Shown here: positions 1-7,362 of the stretch, in pieces | Layout: the number at the start of each line of letters is the position of its first letter | How positions within the stretch are numbered: the stretch's first letter is position 1 | Assembly (NCBI RefSeq): GCF_028294535.1 | Contig: NZ_JAQBIE010000033.1 | Span: 1 to 34,477 of the forward strand | DNA: 34,477 nt | Direction of reading: 5' to 3' | DNA from: Paracoccus onchidii | GTDB lineage: Bacteria; Pseudomonadota; Alphaproteobacteria; Rhodobacterales; Rhodobacteraceae | Translations under genes and position numbers: made by a program | The notes under the pieces: model-generated | The model's input: the letters and a program-made list of their open reading frames with translations, nothing else | Databases searched by the model: none | Told to the model about the DNA's origin: nothing

Positions 1-2
1 CC

Positions 3-173
3 TGGACCGTGGGCCTGGGTGTCGAACGGATGGTGAATGAGCGCGTATCGCTGTTCGGGGAATGGGAATACCGCGATTTCGGTCGCGATACCCTGACTGA
101 TGATGCCGGGTTCAGCACCAAGGCAACGCCCGAGAACCATGTCGTCAAGATGGGCGTCAACTTCAACTTCTGA
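3..173 (+). CDS. Outer-membrane beta-barrel protein, C-terminal end (partial)
   Basis: Only the last 56 codons are in the window; the 5' part lies before base 1. The reading frame has alternating hydrophobic and polar residues typical of membrane beta-strands (VGLGVERMVNERVSLFGEWEY, then VVKMGVNFNF). It ends in phenylalanine, the usual recognition signal for the BAM assembly machinery. This fits the small OmpA-like or Omp25/RopB-like barrels common in alphaproteobacteria, which are structural surface proteins. The exact subfamily cannot be decided from this fragment. A hairpin followed by a T run lies 25 bases after the stop, consistent with the gene ending its transcript there. Confidence 0.75.
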   Translation, partial: WTVGLGVERMVNERVSLFGEWEYRDFGRDTLTDDAGFSTKATPENHVVKMGVNFNF

Positions 174-197
174 TCTTGTGCGACATCACATGAAACG

Positions 198-228
198 GGT
201 CGGCTGCAATGGGCATGCCGGCCTTTTT
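198..228 (+). terminator. Rho-independent terminator of the outer-membrane protein gene
   Basis: GGTCGGC (198-204) pairs with GCCGGCC (217-223) with one G-U pair, over a 12-base loop, followed directly by TTTTT (224-228). It lies between two convergent genes and points in the direction of the upstream outer-membrane protein gene. Confidence 0.6.
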
Positions 229-248
229 CATGTTCCGGGGGCCGCAAT

Positions 249-722
249 TCAGGGCAGGCGCAAGGGGCGGGCCTCGAAGATGGTTTCCATGGAAAAGACG
301 CCCGTGACCCGTTCCAGGTCCATATCCGCGATCAACGCCTTGTAGCAGCGATCATAGCCAGACATGGAAACCGTCACCAGCTTGGCCATGTAATCCCATT
401 CGCCGCCAATGCGATGGAACTCGGTGATTTCTGGGATCGATTCGACCCGGGTGCGAAAGCGTTTGGCCCAGGCGTCATCATGATGGCGGGTTCTTATCAT
501 CACAAAGACAGTCAGGTGCAGGCCGGTTCTGGCTGCATCGATGACCGCACGGCTGCCCTGAAGGACCCCCAGGCGGGTCAATCGTTGCAGGCGCCGCCAG
601 CATGCGTTTTGCGACAGATGCACCCGTTCGGCCAGAGCGCGTTGCGACAACGAGGCATCCTGTTGCAATGCCGACAGGATACGGTTGTCAATTTCATCTA
701 TTTCGAATGGTTCATCGTTCAT
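249..722 (-). CDS. Lrp/AsnC-family transcriptional regulator
   Basis: A 157-residue protein with the length and layout of Lrp/AsnC regulators. The N-terminal winged helix-turn-helix begins with the family-typical IDEIDNRILSALQQDASLSQ, and the recognition helix is around LSQNACWRRLQRL (residues 36-48). A C-terminal effector-binding alpha/beta (RAM) domain includes GGEWDYMAKLV. The ATG at 722 is preferred over an in-frame TTG at 764, because the added residues do not look like the family. It is divergent from the PLP enzyme at 816, and AsnC-type regulators commonly control an adjacent amino-acid gene, so that enzyme is the likely target (inference). The effector is probably an amino acid. No clear Shine-Dalgarno sequence is visible. 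Confidence 0.9.
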   Translation of the reverse strand: MNDEPFEIDEIDNRILSALQQDASLSQRALAERVHLSQNACWRRLQRLTRLGVLQGSRAVIDAARTGLHLTVFVMIRTRHHDDAWAKRFRTRVESIPEITEFHRIGGEWDYMAKLVTVSMSGYDRCYKALIADMDLERVTGVFSMETIFEARPLRLP

Positions 723-756
723 ATGATAGGAAATATATGGGTATTTTGACGAAGAA

Positions 757-768
757 GAAATCAATTTC
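757..768. promoter_or_regulatory. Palindrome in the Lrp/PLP-enzyme divergent promoter region
   Basis: GAAATCAATTTC is an inverted repeat (GAAAT/ATTTC, 2-base centre) in the AT-rich stretch 723-800 between divergent start codons. AT-rich short palindromes are usual for Lrp/AsnC binding. That it is the operator is inference. Confidence 0.4.
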
Positions 769-815
769 TCGGTTTCTGAGTGTCATACCTTCGCCGTGGT
801 AGCGGGGAATTCGTG

Positions 816-2204
816 ATGGATGTCTTTGACAGGTTTCGAGCGCGGTTGGGCAAACCGGATATGTTGCATCAGGGCATGATCGGGCGGGATGCGGTGATCG
901 AAGGGCCGTTCGGCCCCAAGCCGATGGTTTATGCCGATTATATCGCCTCGGGGCGGGCGCTGCGTCAGGTCGAGGAGTGTATTCTTGAGGAGGTGTTGCC
1001 CTGGTATGCCAACAGCCACACCGAAGCCAGCCATTGCGGGGCAGTGATGACGCGGTTGCGGCGGCAAGCACGGGCCGAGATCTTGCGTTGTGTATGTGGC
1101 GGAGAAGAGCATGCCGTGGTGTTTACCGGGTCGGGTGCGACCGCAGGGTTGAACCGGTTGGCGCATCTGTTTGGCATTGATTCGGAATGGACCGTGCTGA
1201 TCGGTCCGTATGAGCATCATTCGAATATCCTTGTCTGGCGAGAGTCCGGGGCGCGCGTTGTCGAATTGCCTGAAGCGCGTGATGGCGGATTGGATATCGA
1301 TGCGCTGATGCGCGGATTGTCATGTGAGGGACCGGTTCTGGGTGCTTTTTCGGCGGCGTCGAACGTGACAGGGGTGTTGAGCGATGTGCGGGGGGTCACC
1401 GGCCTGATGAGAGCTGCGGGGGCGCGCGTCATCTGGGACTATGCGGGTGGTGCGCCGTATCTGCCGATTGATATGTCCGCCGGGATGGATGCGGTTGTGG
1501 TTTCACCGCACAAGTTCCTGGGCGGTCCCGGGGCCTCGGGTGTCATGATTGTGCGGCGGGATGCGGTAACTGTCGACCGACCGTCCATGCCCGGGGGGGG
1601 CACGGTCCGGTTCGTGAATGATGCCGGTCATGATTATGCCACATCCATAGAGGCGCGCGAGGAAGGCGGAACGCCGAATGTCGTCGGAGATATACGCGCG
1701 GCGCTGGTTTTTGCGCTGAAGGATGCGGTGGGGCAGGAATATCTGGACAGCAGGCATCGTGAATGGCTTCGCCAGGCACGCAGGCTGTGGTCAGTCGAGG
1801 GGCTTGAGATGTTGGGTCATGCGACCGCCCCACGTTTGCCGATCCTGTCATTTCGCATCCGGGATGGAAATGGCGGCTATGTGCATCAGCAGTTGGCGAC
1901 GCGGCAACTGTCGGATCGCTATGGGGTTCAGGCGCGCGGGGGCTGTGCCTGTGCGGGACCCTATGTGCATCGCCTGTTGGATATCGGCGCAGAGGAATCG
2001 GAAAATCTGCGCGCGGCGATCTTGCGGGGCGAGGAAATCGAAAAGCCAGGTTTTGTTCGGCTGAATCTGTGTTGGGCCGCGCCCGAGGCCGAGATTGACC
2101 ATATCCTGGATTCGGTCTGCGATCTGGCCGCGACGGCAGGGCGATATCGGGCGCGATATCTATGCGATCCCACGACCGCAATCTTTACGCCGATCGCGGC
2201 CTGA
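816..2204 (+). CDS. Class V aminotransferase / cysteine-desulfurase-like PLP enzyme
   Basis: A 462-residue fold-type I PLP enzyme of the class V (NifS/SufS-like) superfamily. Visible hallmarks are the cofactor-phosphate loop TGSGATAGLN (residues 104-113), EHHSN (133-137), the cofactor-contacting aspartate in IWDYAGG (206-212), and the Schiff-base lysine in SPHKFLGG (K233). A C-terminal RGGCACAGPY (374-383) places cysteines C377 and C379 where group II desulfurases carry the catalytic cysteine, so a lyase acting on cysteine or a related amino acid is plausible. The motif is not the usual SufS one, and no suf or isc genes are nearby, so housekeeping Fe-S assembly is unlikely. The ATG at 816 is chosen over the GTG at 780 because GGGGA lies just upstream. 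Probably regulated by the divergent Lrp-type gene. Confidence 0.85.
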   Translation: MDVFDRFRARLGKPDMLHQGMIGRDAVIEGPFGPKPMVYADYIASGRALRQVEECILEEVLPWYANSHTEASHCGAVMTRLRRQARAEILRCVCGGEEHAVVFTGSGATAGLNRLAHLFGIDSEWTVLIGPYEHHSNILVWRESGARVVELPEARDGGLDIDALMRGLSCEGPVLGAFSAASNVTGVLSDVRGVTGLMRAAGARVIWDYAGGAPYLPIDMSAGMDAVVVSPHKFLGGPGASGVMIVRRDAVTVDRPSMPGGGTVRFVNDAGHDYATSIEAREEGGTPNVVGDIRAALVFALKDAVGQEYLDSRHREWLRQARRLWSVEGLEMLGHATAPRLPILSFRIRDGNGGYVHQQLATRQLSDRYGVQARGGCACAGPYVHRLLDIGAEESENLRAAILRGEEIEKPGFVRLNLCWAAPEAEIDHILDSVCDLAATAGRYRARYLCDPTTAIFTPIAA

Positions 2205-2223
2205 TCGAGCCATTGATTGGGCC

Positions 2224-2634
2224 TTAGGCGTGAAGGCCGAGGTCCAGCAGTTCCTTGATTTGATCGCGGGAGGTTCCGGCAACGATACGGCCCAGTTCAT
2301 TATTGCCGCGAAGTAGGATAAGGGTCGAACGGCGAGGCACGGACAGGTCTTTGACGATCTGGCTGCCTTTCCATTGATCCCAGTCGACGTCCATGAAGGT
2401 GATCGCCTTGTCATAGGCGGGGTCGGTGCTGCGCAAGGCGTTGATGACGCGTTCCTGGGCGGCGCAGGTCGTGCACCAGCTGGCCTTGAAGTCGAGGAAT
2501 ACGGTTTGGCCCTCGGCCAGCGCGGTTTGCAGAGCATCGGGGGAATAGGCAATGTTTGATTGCGCGGCACGGGCGGCCATTGGCGCAACCAGGGTGACCG
2601 AGGCGGTCAGGGCAATAAAATCGCGGCGGTTCAT
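2224..2634 (-). CDS. Periplasmic thioredoxin-like protein (DsbD gamma-like)
   Basis: A 136-residue protein with a twin-arginine-like N-terminus (NRRDFIAL, then a hydrophobic stretch ending AARAA). A thioredoxin fold follows with the active site WCTTC (C54, C57) preceded by FLDFKAS. The arrangement resembles the C-terminal gamma domain of DsbD, which receives electrons from the membrane domain and passes them to periplasmic disulfides. The gene starts 18 bases after the stop of the CcdA-type gene at 2653-3366, with AAGGAGA at good spacing, so the two form an operon and likely a two-protein DsbD equivalent. The final substrate (cytochrome c apoprotein, methionine sulfoxide reductase or other) cannot be told. 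Confidence 0.88.
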   Translation of the reverse strand: MNRRDFIALTASVTLVAPMAARAAQSNIAYSPDALQTALAEGQTVFLDFKASWCTTCAAQERVINALRSTDPAYDKAITFMDVDWDQWKGSQIVKDLSVPRRSTLILLRGNNELGRIVAGTSRDQIKELLDLGLHA

Positions 2635-2652
2635 GCTGGTTTCTCCTTTGGG

Positions 2653-3366
2653 TCAGATCGATACGGACAGATCTTGCAGCCATAGCGGCAGATGGCGCAC
2701 CGCCAGGGCTTCGATGGCATGCATGGCGCCCGACAGCATCGCGACGCCGACGACAATGAACGCCAGCCCCATCAATGGACGGGCGCGAATGGCCAGTGCC
2801 TGGGCGCGGGCGCGGTTGCGCATCAGCAGGTCGCGGGCACCATAGGCGAGCGCCAGAATAAGTGTTGCGACCCCTGCGGCGAAGGCGGTCATGATTGCGC
2901 CGGCTTGCAACAGGCTGCCCCCGCCACTGGCCAGGGCGATGGCGCCACCCAATGTCGGGCCGATACACGGGCTCCAGGCTGCGCCCAGCAACATTCCGGC
3001 CGCAGCCTGACCCTGCAGGCCCGAATTTTGGGTGTGATCTATTCCGGAATCCGCGCGGGCGGCCAGCCCTGCTGTAGCTGTCTGGAAGACCGTGCCGGCC
3101 TTCGGCAGCATGAGAGCCAGGCCGAACAGCAGCATTCCGATGGCGGCGATGGTGTTCAGGCGATCTTCGGTCAGGCCGATTGCGTGACCAAAGGCTGCGA
3201 CCGTCAAGCCCAGGATGACGAAAGACAGGCTCATGCCAGCGGCCATCGCAACGGGGCCAAGCCTGTGTTTGCCTAGGGCACCGGTCACCACGATCGGCAA
3301 CACCGGCAGGACGCAGGGGTTGATCAGGGTCAGAAGCCCGGCGAGATAGGCAAATATCAGCGTCAT
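2653..3366 (-). CDS. ccdA: CcdA/DsbD-beta-type thiol-disulfide transmembrane transporter
   Basis: A 237-residue polytopic membrane protein with about six hydrophobic segments. It has the two family cysteines, one in NPCVLP (C18) in the first helix and one in WSPCIGPT (C134) in the fourth. CcdA proteins carry reducing equivalents from cytoplasmic thioredoxin across the inner membrane. The partner here should be the thioredoxin-like gene 18 bases downstream. The ATG at 3366 follows AGGAT with 7-base spacing; the longer in-frame start at 3390 adds residues without a membrane or signal character. The Shine-Dalgarno bases lie in one arm of a 10-bp inverted repeat (3373-3407), described separately. 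Confidence 0.9.
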   Translation of the reverse strand: MTLIFAYLAGLLTLINPCVLPVLPIVVTGALGKHRLGPVAMAAGMSLSFVILGLTVAAFGHAIGLTEDRLNTIAAIGMLLFGLALMLPKAGTVFQTATAGLAARADSGIDHTQNSGLQGQAAAGMLLGAAWSPCIGPTLGGAIALASGGGSLLQAGAIMTAFAAGVATLILALAYGARDLLMRNRARAQALAIRARPLMGLAFIVVGVAMLSGAMHAIEALAVRHLPLWLQDLSVSI

Positions 3367-3372
3367 GAAACC

Positions 3373-3407
3373 ATCCTGTTTCCAGACCATACGGGCAGAA
3401 ACAGGAT
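3373..3407 (-). promoter_or_regulatory. Inverted repeat covering the ccdA ribosome-binding site
   Basis: A perfect 10-bp inverted repeat, ATCCTGTTTC (3373-3382) and GAAACAGGAT (3398-3407), separated by 15 bases. In the minus-strand transcript the downstream arm contains AGGAT, the ribosome-binding site of the ATG at 3366. It could be an mRNA hairpin that hides this site, a terminator for the upstream EamA gene (no T run follows), or a DNA operator. The repeat is seen; its role is inference. Confidence 0.5.
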
Positions 3408-3425
3408 CGTGTTACAGTCGGGTCA

Positions 3426-4307
3426 TCACGTGCGCGTGACTGGACTTACTTTCGAGATCTGAACCATCAGGATTCCGATGGCGATCACCAGGGCCCCCAC
3501 CACATCGCTTGGCCCCAGGGCCTCGCCCAGAAACGCCGCGGCGATGGTGACGCCCAGAAACGGGGTCAGGAAGTGAAAGGTGGCGGCACGCACCGCGCCG
3601 ATGCGGCCGACCAGGTTGAACCACACCCAGGTTGCCGCAAGGCCGGGGACCAGAACCGTGTAGACGAAGGCGATAAAGCCACGCGCAGACATATCCAGCG
3701 ACCATGTTTCGAAGAATGGTGAGATAACGGCAAGTGTCACGGACCCGACCAACATTTGCAGCCCCACGATCATCATCACGTTTCCACCTGAACTGGCACC
3801 CCGGACGGTCAGGGTTGCGACCGCCAGCGCAAAGGCCGCCACGAAGCACATCGCGATGCCAAGGGGATTGCTGCCACCCTGAAGGCGCGCGCCCATGATG
3901 ATGGCGACTCCGGCAAGGCCAAGTGCCAGCCCCAAGATGCCGATCGGGCGCAACCGCTCGCCCAGGAACAGCCACCCCAGAAGCGCGACAATCAGCGGCA
4001 TGGTTGCCGCGATGATCGATGCAAGCCCGGCCTGGATCCATTGCATCGCGACCCAGTTCAGCCCCAGGTAGATCGCGTTCTGGCACAATCCCAGAACGAT
4101 GACAGCATGCCATTGATTTCTTGTCAGATTCCGCCATGTTTGCCCCATGGCCAAGGCGATGAGGACACCGATCCCGCCCGACAGGGCAAAGCGCAGCGAC
4201 AATGCCATCAATGGTGGAATTTCCGTGACGATCATGCGCGTCGAGGTAAAGGCCGAAGCCCACATGATCCCGAATACCAGCCCCATGAGGATAGCGCGCA
4301 AGTCCAT
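3426..4307 (-). CDS. EamA/DMT-family inner-membrane exporter
   Basis: A 293-residue protein with ten hydrophobic segments in two similar halves of five, the standard drug/metabolite transporter (EamA, RhaT-like) layout. Features include GIMWASAFTSTRM near the start and FLGERLRPIGILGLALGLAG closing the first half; the second half ends with the matching FLGEALGPSDVVGALVIAIG. These carriers export small metabolites or amino acids; the substrate cannot be read from sequence. The ATG at 4307 follows GAAAGGTGG, which is better supported than the in-frame start at 4373. It may be co-transcribed with ccdA, 59 bases downstream, although the inverted repeat between them could separate them. Confidence 0.88.
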   Translation of the reverse strand: MDLRAILMGLVFGIMWASAFTSTRMIVTEIPPLMALSLRFALSGGIGVLIALAMGQTWRNLTRNQWHAVIVLGLCQNAIYLGLNWVAMQWIQAGLASIIAATMPLIVALLGWLFLGERLRPIGILGLALGLAGVAIIMGARLQGGSNPLGIAMCFVAAFALAVATLTVRGASSGGNVMMIVGLQMLVGSVTLAVISPFFETWSLDMSARGFIAFVYTVLVPGLAATWVWFNLVGRIGAVRAATFHFLTPFLGVTIAAAFLGEALGPSDVVGALVIAIGILMVQISKVSPVTRT

Positions 4308-4378
4308 GAAGCCACCTTTCATTGCATGTCGTGCAGCATCGCTAACAGAGCAGATCGCCAAGGAGAATGCCACAATGA

Positions 4379-4408
4379 AAAACGGCCGCGCAGATGCGCG
4401 GCCGTTTT
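4379..4408 (-). terminator. Rho-independent terminator of the HU-like gene
   Basis: A perfect 13-bp stem, AAAACGGCCGCGC (4379-4391) with GCGCGGCCGTTTT (4396-4408), and a 4-base loop. Read on the minus strand it ends in a run of five T, 20 bases after the stop of the HU-like gene. It separates that highly expressed type of gene from the EamA gene downstream. Confidence 0.88.
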
Positions 4409-4427
4409 GACGAAATCCGAAGCCGGA

Positions 4428-4727
4428 TCAGCTGTTTACGCTGTCTTTCAGCGCCTTGGCAACGGTGACCTTGACTTGCTTGTCGGCAGGTTTGGTCATC
4501 ATCTCCTGGGTCTGCGGGTTGCGAACCTGACGCTCGGGGCGGGCGCGGCATGCGATCTTGCCGATACCGGGCAGGGTCACAGCGCCGCCATTGGCGACTT
4601 CACGCGTCACGACGGCCGCGATCGCGTCCAGCACAGCCGAAGCCGATTTTTTGTCCGAACCCATTTCTTCGGCCAGGGTGGCGACCAGTTGGGTCTTGGT
4701 CATCGGTTTTGCGGAAGGCGTAGCCAT
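4428..4727 (-). CDS. hup: HU-family nucleoid DNA-binding protein
   Basis: A 99-residue basic protein matching HU: an N-terminal helical dimerisation part (MTKTQLVATLAEEMGSDKK), GGAVTLPGIGKIACR leading into the beta-arm, and the arm region RPERQVRNPQTQE with the proline that intercalates DNA. HU is a small abundant protein that bends and compacts DNA. The RNPQTQE sequence differs slightly from the classical RNPxTGE, as seen in rhodobacterial homologues. AGGAG precedes the ATG at 4727 at ideal spacing. It has its own likely promoter (4793-4821) and a strong terminator (4379-4408), so it is a single-gene unit. Confidence 0.93.
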   Translation of the reverse strand: MATPSAKPMTKTQLVATLAEEMGSDKKSASAVLDAIAAVVTREVANGGAVTLPGIGKIACRARPERQVRNPQTQEMMTKPADKQVKVTVAKALKDSVNS

Positions 4728-4792
4728 TCTTCTGTCTCCTCTTGCCCTGTTGTTACGGGCCCACAAATTGCGCCTTTTGCGGCATAAAGCCT

Positions 4793-4821
4793 GCTACACA
4801 CGGTTTTGCCGGGCAGATCAA
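4793..4821 (-). promoter_or_regulatory. Predicted sigma70-type promoter of the HU-like gene
   Basis: On the minus strand, TTGATC (4821-4816) and TGTAGC (4798-4793) are separated by exactly 17 bases, upstream of the HU start at 4727. The -35 matches four of six consensus bases. Prediction only. Confidence 0.45.
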
Positions 4822-4876
4822 GCCTTTTTCGCGTATCGTGCAAAAACCGGCGTTTCAACGATCATTTGCTGCCTAT

Positions 4877-6361
4877 TTACAAGAAAGCCGTCTCACTGAA
4901 CGAGCGAAGCTTGCGCGAATGGATGCGTTCCAGCGGCATTTCGCGCAGCTTTTCCATTGCGCTGATACCGATCAGAAGGTGGTTGGCGACCTGCGTACGG
5001 TAGAAATCGGTTGCCATGCCCGGCAGCTTCAATTCTCCATGCAGGGGCTTGTCGCTGACACAAAGCAAGGTGCCATAGGGCACCCGAAAGCGAAATCCAT
5101 TGGCGGCGATGGTGGCGCTTTCCATATCCAGTGCCACGGCGCGCGACAGGGACAGTCGGTGAACCGGGCCAGACTGGTCGCGCAGTTCCCAGTTGCGGTT
5201 GTCAATCGTGGCCACGGTCCCGGTGCGCATGACGCGTTTGAGCTCATAGCCGTCAAGGCGCGTCACCTCGGCGACGGCTTCTTGCAGTGCGACCTGCACC
5301 TCGGCCAGCGCCGGGATGGGCATCCAGATGGGCAGATCGTCGTCAAGCACGTGATCCTCGCGCAGATAGGCATGGGCCAGAACGAAATCGCCAAGTCTTT
5401 GGCTGTTGCGCAGGCCCGCGCAATGCCCGACCATCAGCCAGGCATGAGGTCGCAGCACCGCGATGTGGTCGGTGGCGGTTTTCGCATTCGACGGACCGAC
5501 ACCGATATTGACCAGCGTAATGCCCTGCCCATTCTCGCGTTTCAGGTGATATGCCGGCATCTGAGGCATCTTCGCAAGCGGCGGCAGGGGGGCGTCGGGG
5601 CTGGATATTTCCCGGTTCCCCGGCGCGACAAAGCTGGTGTAACCCGAATTCGGATCGGCAAGGGCGCGTCGGCCAAAGGCCTCGAATTCGTCGACATAGA
5701 ACTGATAGTTCGTGAACAGCACGAAATTCTGAAAATGCTCGGCGGCGGTGGCGGTATAGTGTTGCAGCCGCGCCAGCGAATAGTCGATCCGTTGGGCGGT
5801 GAACGCGGCCAGATATTGTGCGCCGTCCGGCATCGGCCTTGCGACACCATTGACGATGTCATCGTTCATCGTGTTCAGATCGGGCACGTCAAAGACATCG
5901 CGCAGCGAAAAATCCAGAACACCTTCCTGTGGAACGGCCAGATCGCTGTGGGCGGCGACCGCGAAATGGACCGGAATAGGCGTGTCGCTCAGCCCGACTG
6001 TTACGGGAACCGAGTGGTTCTTGATCAACAGGCCGATCTGCTCGATCAGATAGTTTTCGAACAGGTCCGGGCGGGTTAGCGAAATGGCGTAAACACCCGG
6101 CGCGACGACATGACCAAATGACAGGCGCGAATCCACCTGGGGGTGACTTGCAACGGTCAGCCGGATCTCGGGGTAAAAGGCACGATAGCGGGCATCGGGC
6201 CTTTCACCTTCGATCAGGCGTCCGAAATGGTGCAGCAGAAACTGGGTCGCCTCGTCATATAGTTGTTGCAGCCGCGCGACGGCGGCGACGGGATCGGCAA
6301 ATTGCTCGGCTGCGGGGATGGGCGGCGTTTCAACCGGCAGCGATCGGGAATCCATATTCAT
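4877..6361 (-). CDS. amn: AMP nucleosidase
   Basis: A 494-residue cytoplasmic enzyme of full family length that cleaves AMP to adenine and ribose 5-phosphate, controlling AMP pools and feeding purine salvage. The N-terminal half matches the regulatory Amn domain. The C-terminal half is a nucleoside-phosphorylase-like domain, including LVNIGVGPSNAKT, MVGHCAGLR, ALDMESATIAANG with the substrate-binding Met-Glu (residues 410-422), and the catalytic-loop SDKPLHGE (436-443). The ATG at 6361 is chosen because AAGGA lies 8 bases upstream; a second in-frame ATG is at 6355. The gene precedes the HU-like gene on the same strand by 149 bases but is probably a separate unit. Confidence 0.94.
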   Translation of the reverse strand: MNMDSRSLPVETPPIPAAEQFADPVAAVARLQQLYDEATQFLLHHFGRLIEGERPDARYRAFYPEIRLTVASHPQVDSRLSFGHVVAPGVYAISLTRPDLFENYLIEQIGLLIKNHSVPVTVGLSDTPIPVHFAVAAHSDLAVPQEGVLDFSLRDVFDVPDLNTMNDDIVNGVARPMPDGAQYLAAFTAQRIDYSLARLQHYTATAAEHFQNFVLFTNYQFYVDEFEAFGRRALADPNSGYTSFVAPGNREISSPDAPLPPLAKMPQMPAYHLKRENGQGITLVNIGVGPSNAKTATDHIAVLRPHAWLMVGHCAGLRNSQRLGDFVLAHAYLREDHVLDDDLPIWMPIPALAEVQVALQEAVAEVTRLDGYELKRVMRTGTVATIDNRNWELRDQSGPVHRLSLSRAVALDMESATIAANGFRFRVPYGTLLCVSDKPLHGELKLPGMATDFYRTQVANHLLIGISAMEKLREMPLERIHSRKLRSFSETAFL

Positions 6362-6455
6362 CAACTCTGTCCTTCTGGTTGAGCAAAGCCTGCCAGCGAG
6401 ATGACGATCAAGCAAGCGTCTGGCGCTGCGATCCGCGGGTCGTTACCCTGTTGTC

Positions 6456-7307
6456 ATGGAAATGCTTGTTATCGGTCACGGCTATAGCGCCGGTTATCTG
6501 ACGCCGGCGCTGATCGCGCGAGGCTGGAATGTCACGGGCACCACGCGAACCGCGCCTGAAAGGGTCGCGGCGGCGGGGGCCACACCGCTGATCTGGCCGG
6601 GACAGGAGGATCGCCTGCGCGCCGCAATCGGATGTGCCGATGCGATCCTTGTTGCGGCGGGGCCGGATGCCGACGGAGATCCGGTATTGGCCAGCCTGTC
6701 GCAGGACATGGCCTTGGCGCGGCCACGCTGGCTGGGCTATTTGTCGACGACGGGCGTATATGGCGATCGCAAGGGCGGTTGGGTCGATGAAGGCAGCCGT
6801 CTTGATCCCTCGACCCGGAGGGGGCAGGCACGGGTGGATGCCGAACGGGGGTGGCAGGAACTGGCGCGGGCGCATGATCTGCCGCTGCATGTTTTCCGGC
6901 TTGCGGGCATTTACGGTCCCGGTCGCGGACCCTTTGCCAAGATCCGCAATGACACGGCCCGCAGGATCATCAAGCCGGGACAGGTGTTTTCGCGGATTCA
7001 TGTCGAGGATATAGCCGCGGTATTGCTGGCCTCGCTGGATGCCCCCAATCCCGGCGCGATCTATAATCTATGTGATGATGACCCTGCGCCACCCCAGGAC
7101 ATCATCACCTATGCCGCGCAGCTTCTTGGCGTCGAGCCGCCGCCCGAGATCGACTTTGCGCAGGCCGATATGACGCCGATGGCGCGATCTTTCTATTCAG
7201 ACAGCAAACGCGTGCGGAATGATCGCATCAAGCAGGATCTGGGCGTGCGCCTGCGTTACCCCGATTACCGGTCTGCATTGCAGGCCATCTACCGGGCCGA
7301 AACGTGA
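6456..7307 (+). CDS. NAD(P)-binding SDR-fold protein, YeeZ-like
   Basis: A 283-residue atypical short-chain dehydrogenase/epimerase-fold protein. The nucleotide-binding loop is GHGYSAGYL (residues 7-15). The central YLSTTGVYGD carries the Ser/Thr and Tyr of the SDR centre, and FRLAGIYGPGRG plus SRIHVEDIA are typical of the extended SDR family, resembling E. coli YeeZ. The reaction is unknown for this group. It is transcribed toward the UbiH-type gene 55 bases downstream. Start at 6456 or the in-frame ATG at 6462; neither has a strong ribosome-binding site. Confidence 0.85.
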   Translation: MEMLVIGHGYSAGYLTPALIARGWNVTGTTRTAPERVAAAGATPLIWPGQEDRLRAAIGCADAILVAAGPDADGDPVLASLSQDMALARPRWLGYLSTTGVYGDRKGGWVDEGSRLDPSTRRGQARVDAERGWQELARAHDLPLHVFRLAGIYGPGRGPFAKIRNDTARRIIKPGQVFSRIHVEDIAAVLLASLDAPNPGAIYNLCDDDPAPPQDIITYAAQLLGVEPPPEIDFAQADMTPMARSFYSDSKRVRNDRIKQDLGVRLRYPDYRSALQAIYRAET

Positions 7308-7362
7308 CGGGCGCCGTTTCACCGCATTGTCTTTGTCGTCAGGGCATGCATGATCGCGCCCG

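Noticed and set aside
2220..2238. GGCCTT/AAGGCC hairpin at the thioredoxin stop codon
   Set aside because: Only six base pairs, inside coding sequence, with no T run; too weak to call a terminator.
4742..6079. 445-codon plus-strand ORF
   Set aside because: It is antisense to amn, which has clear family motifs and a ribosome-binding site.
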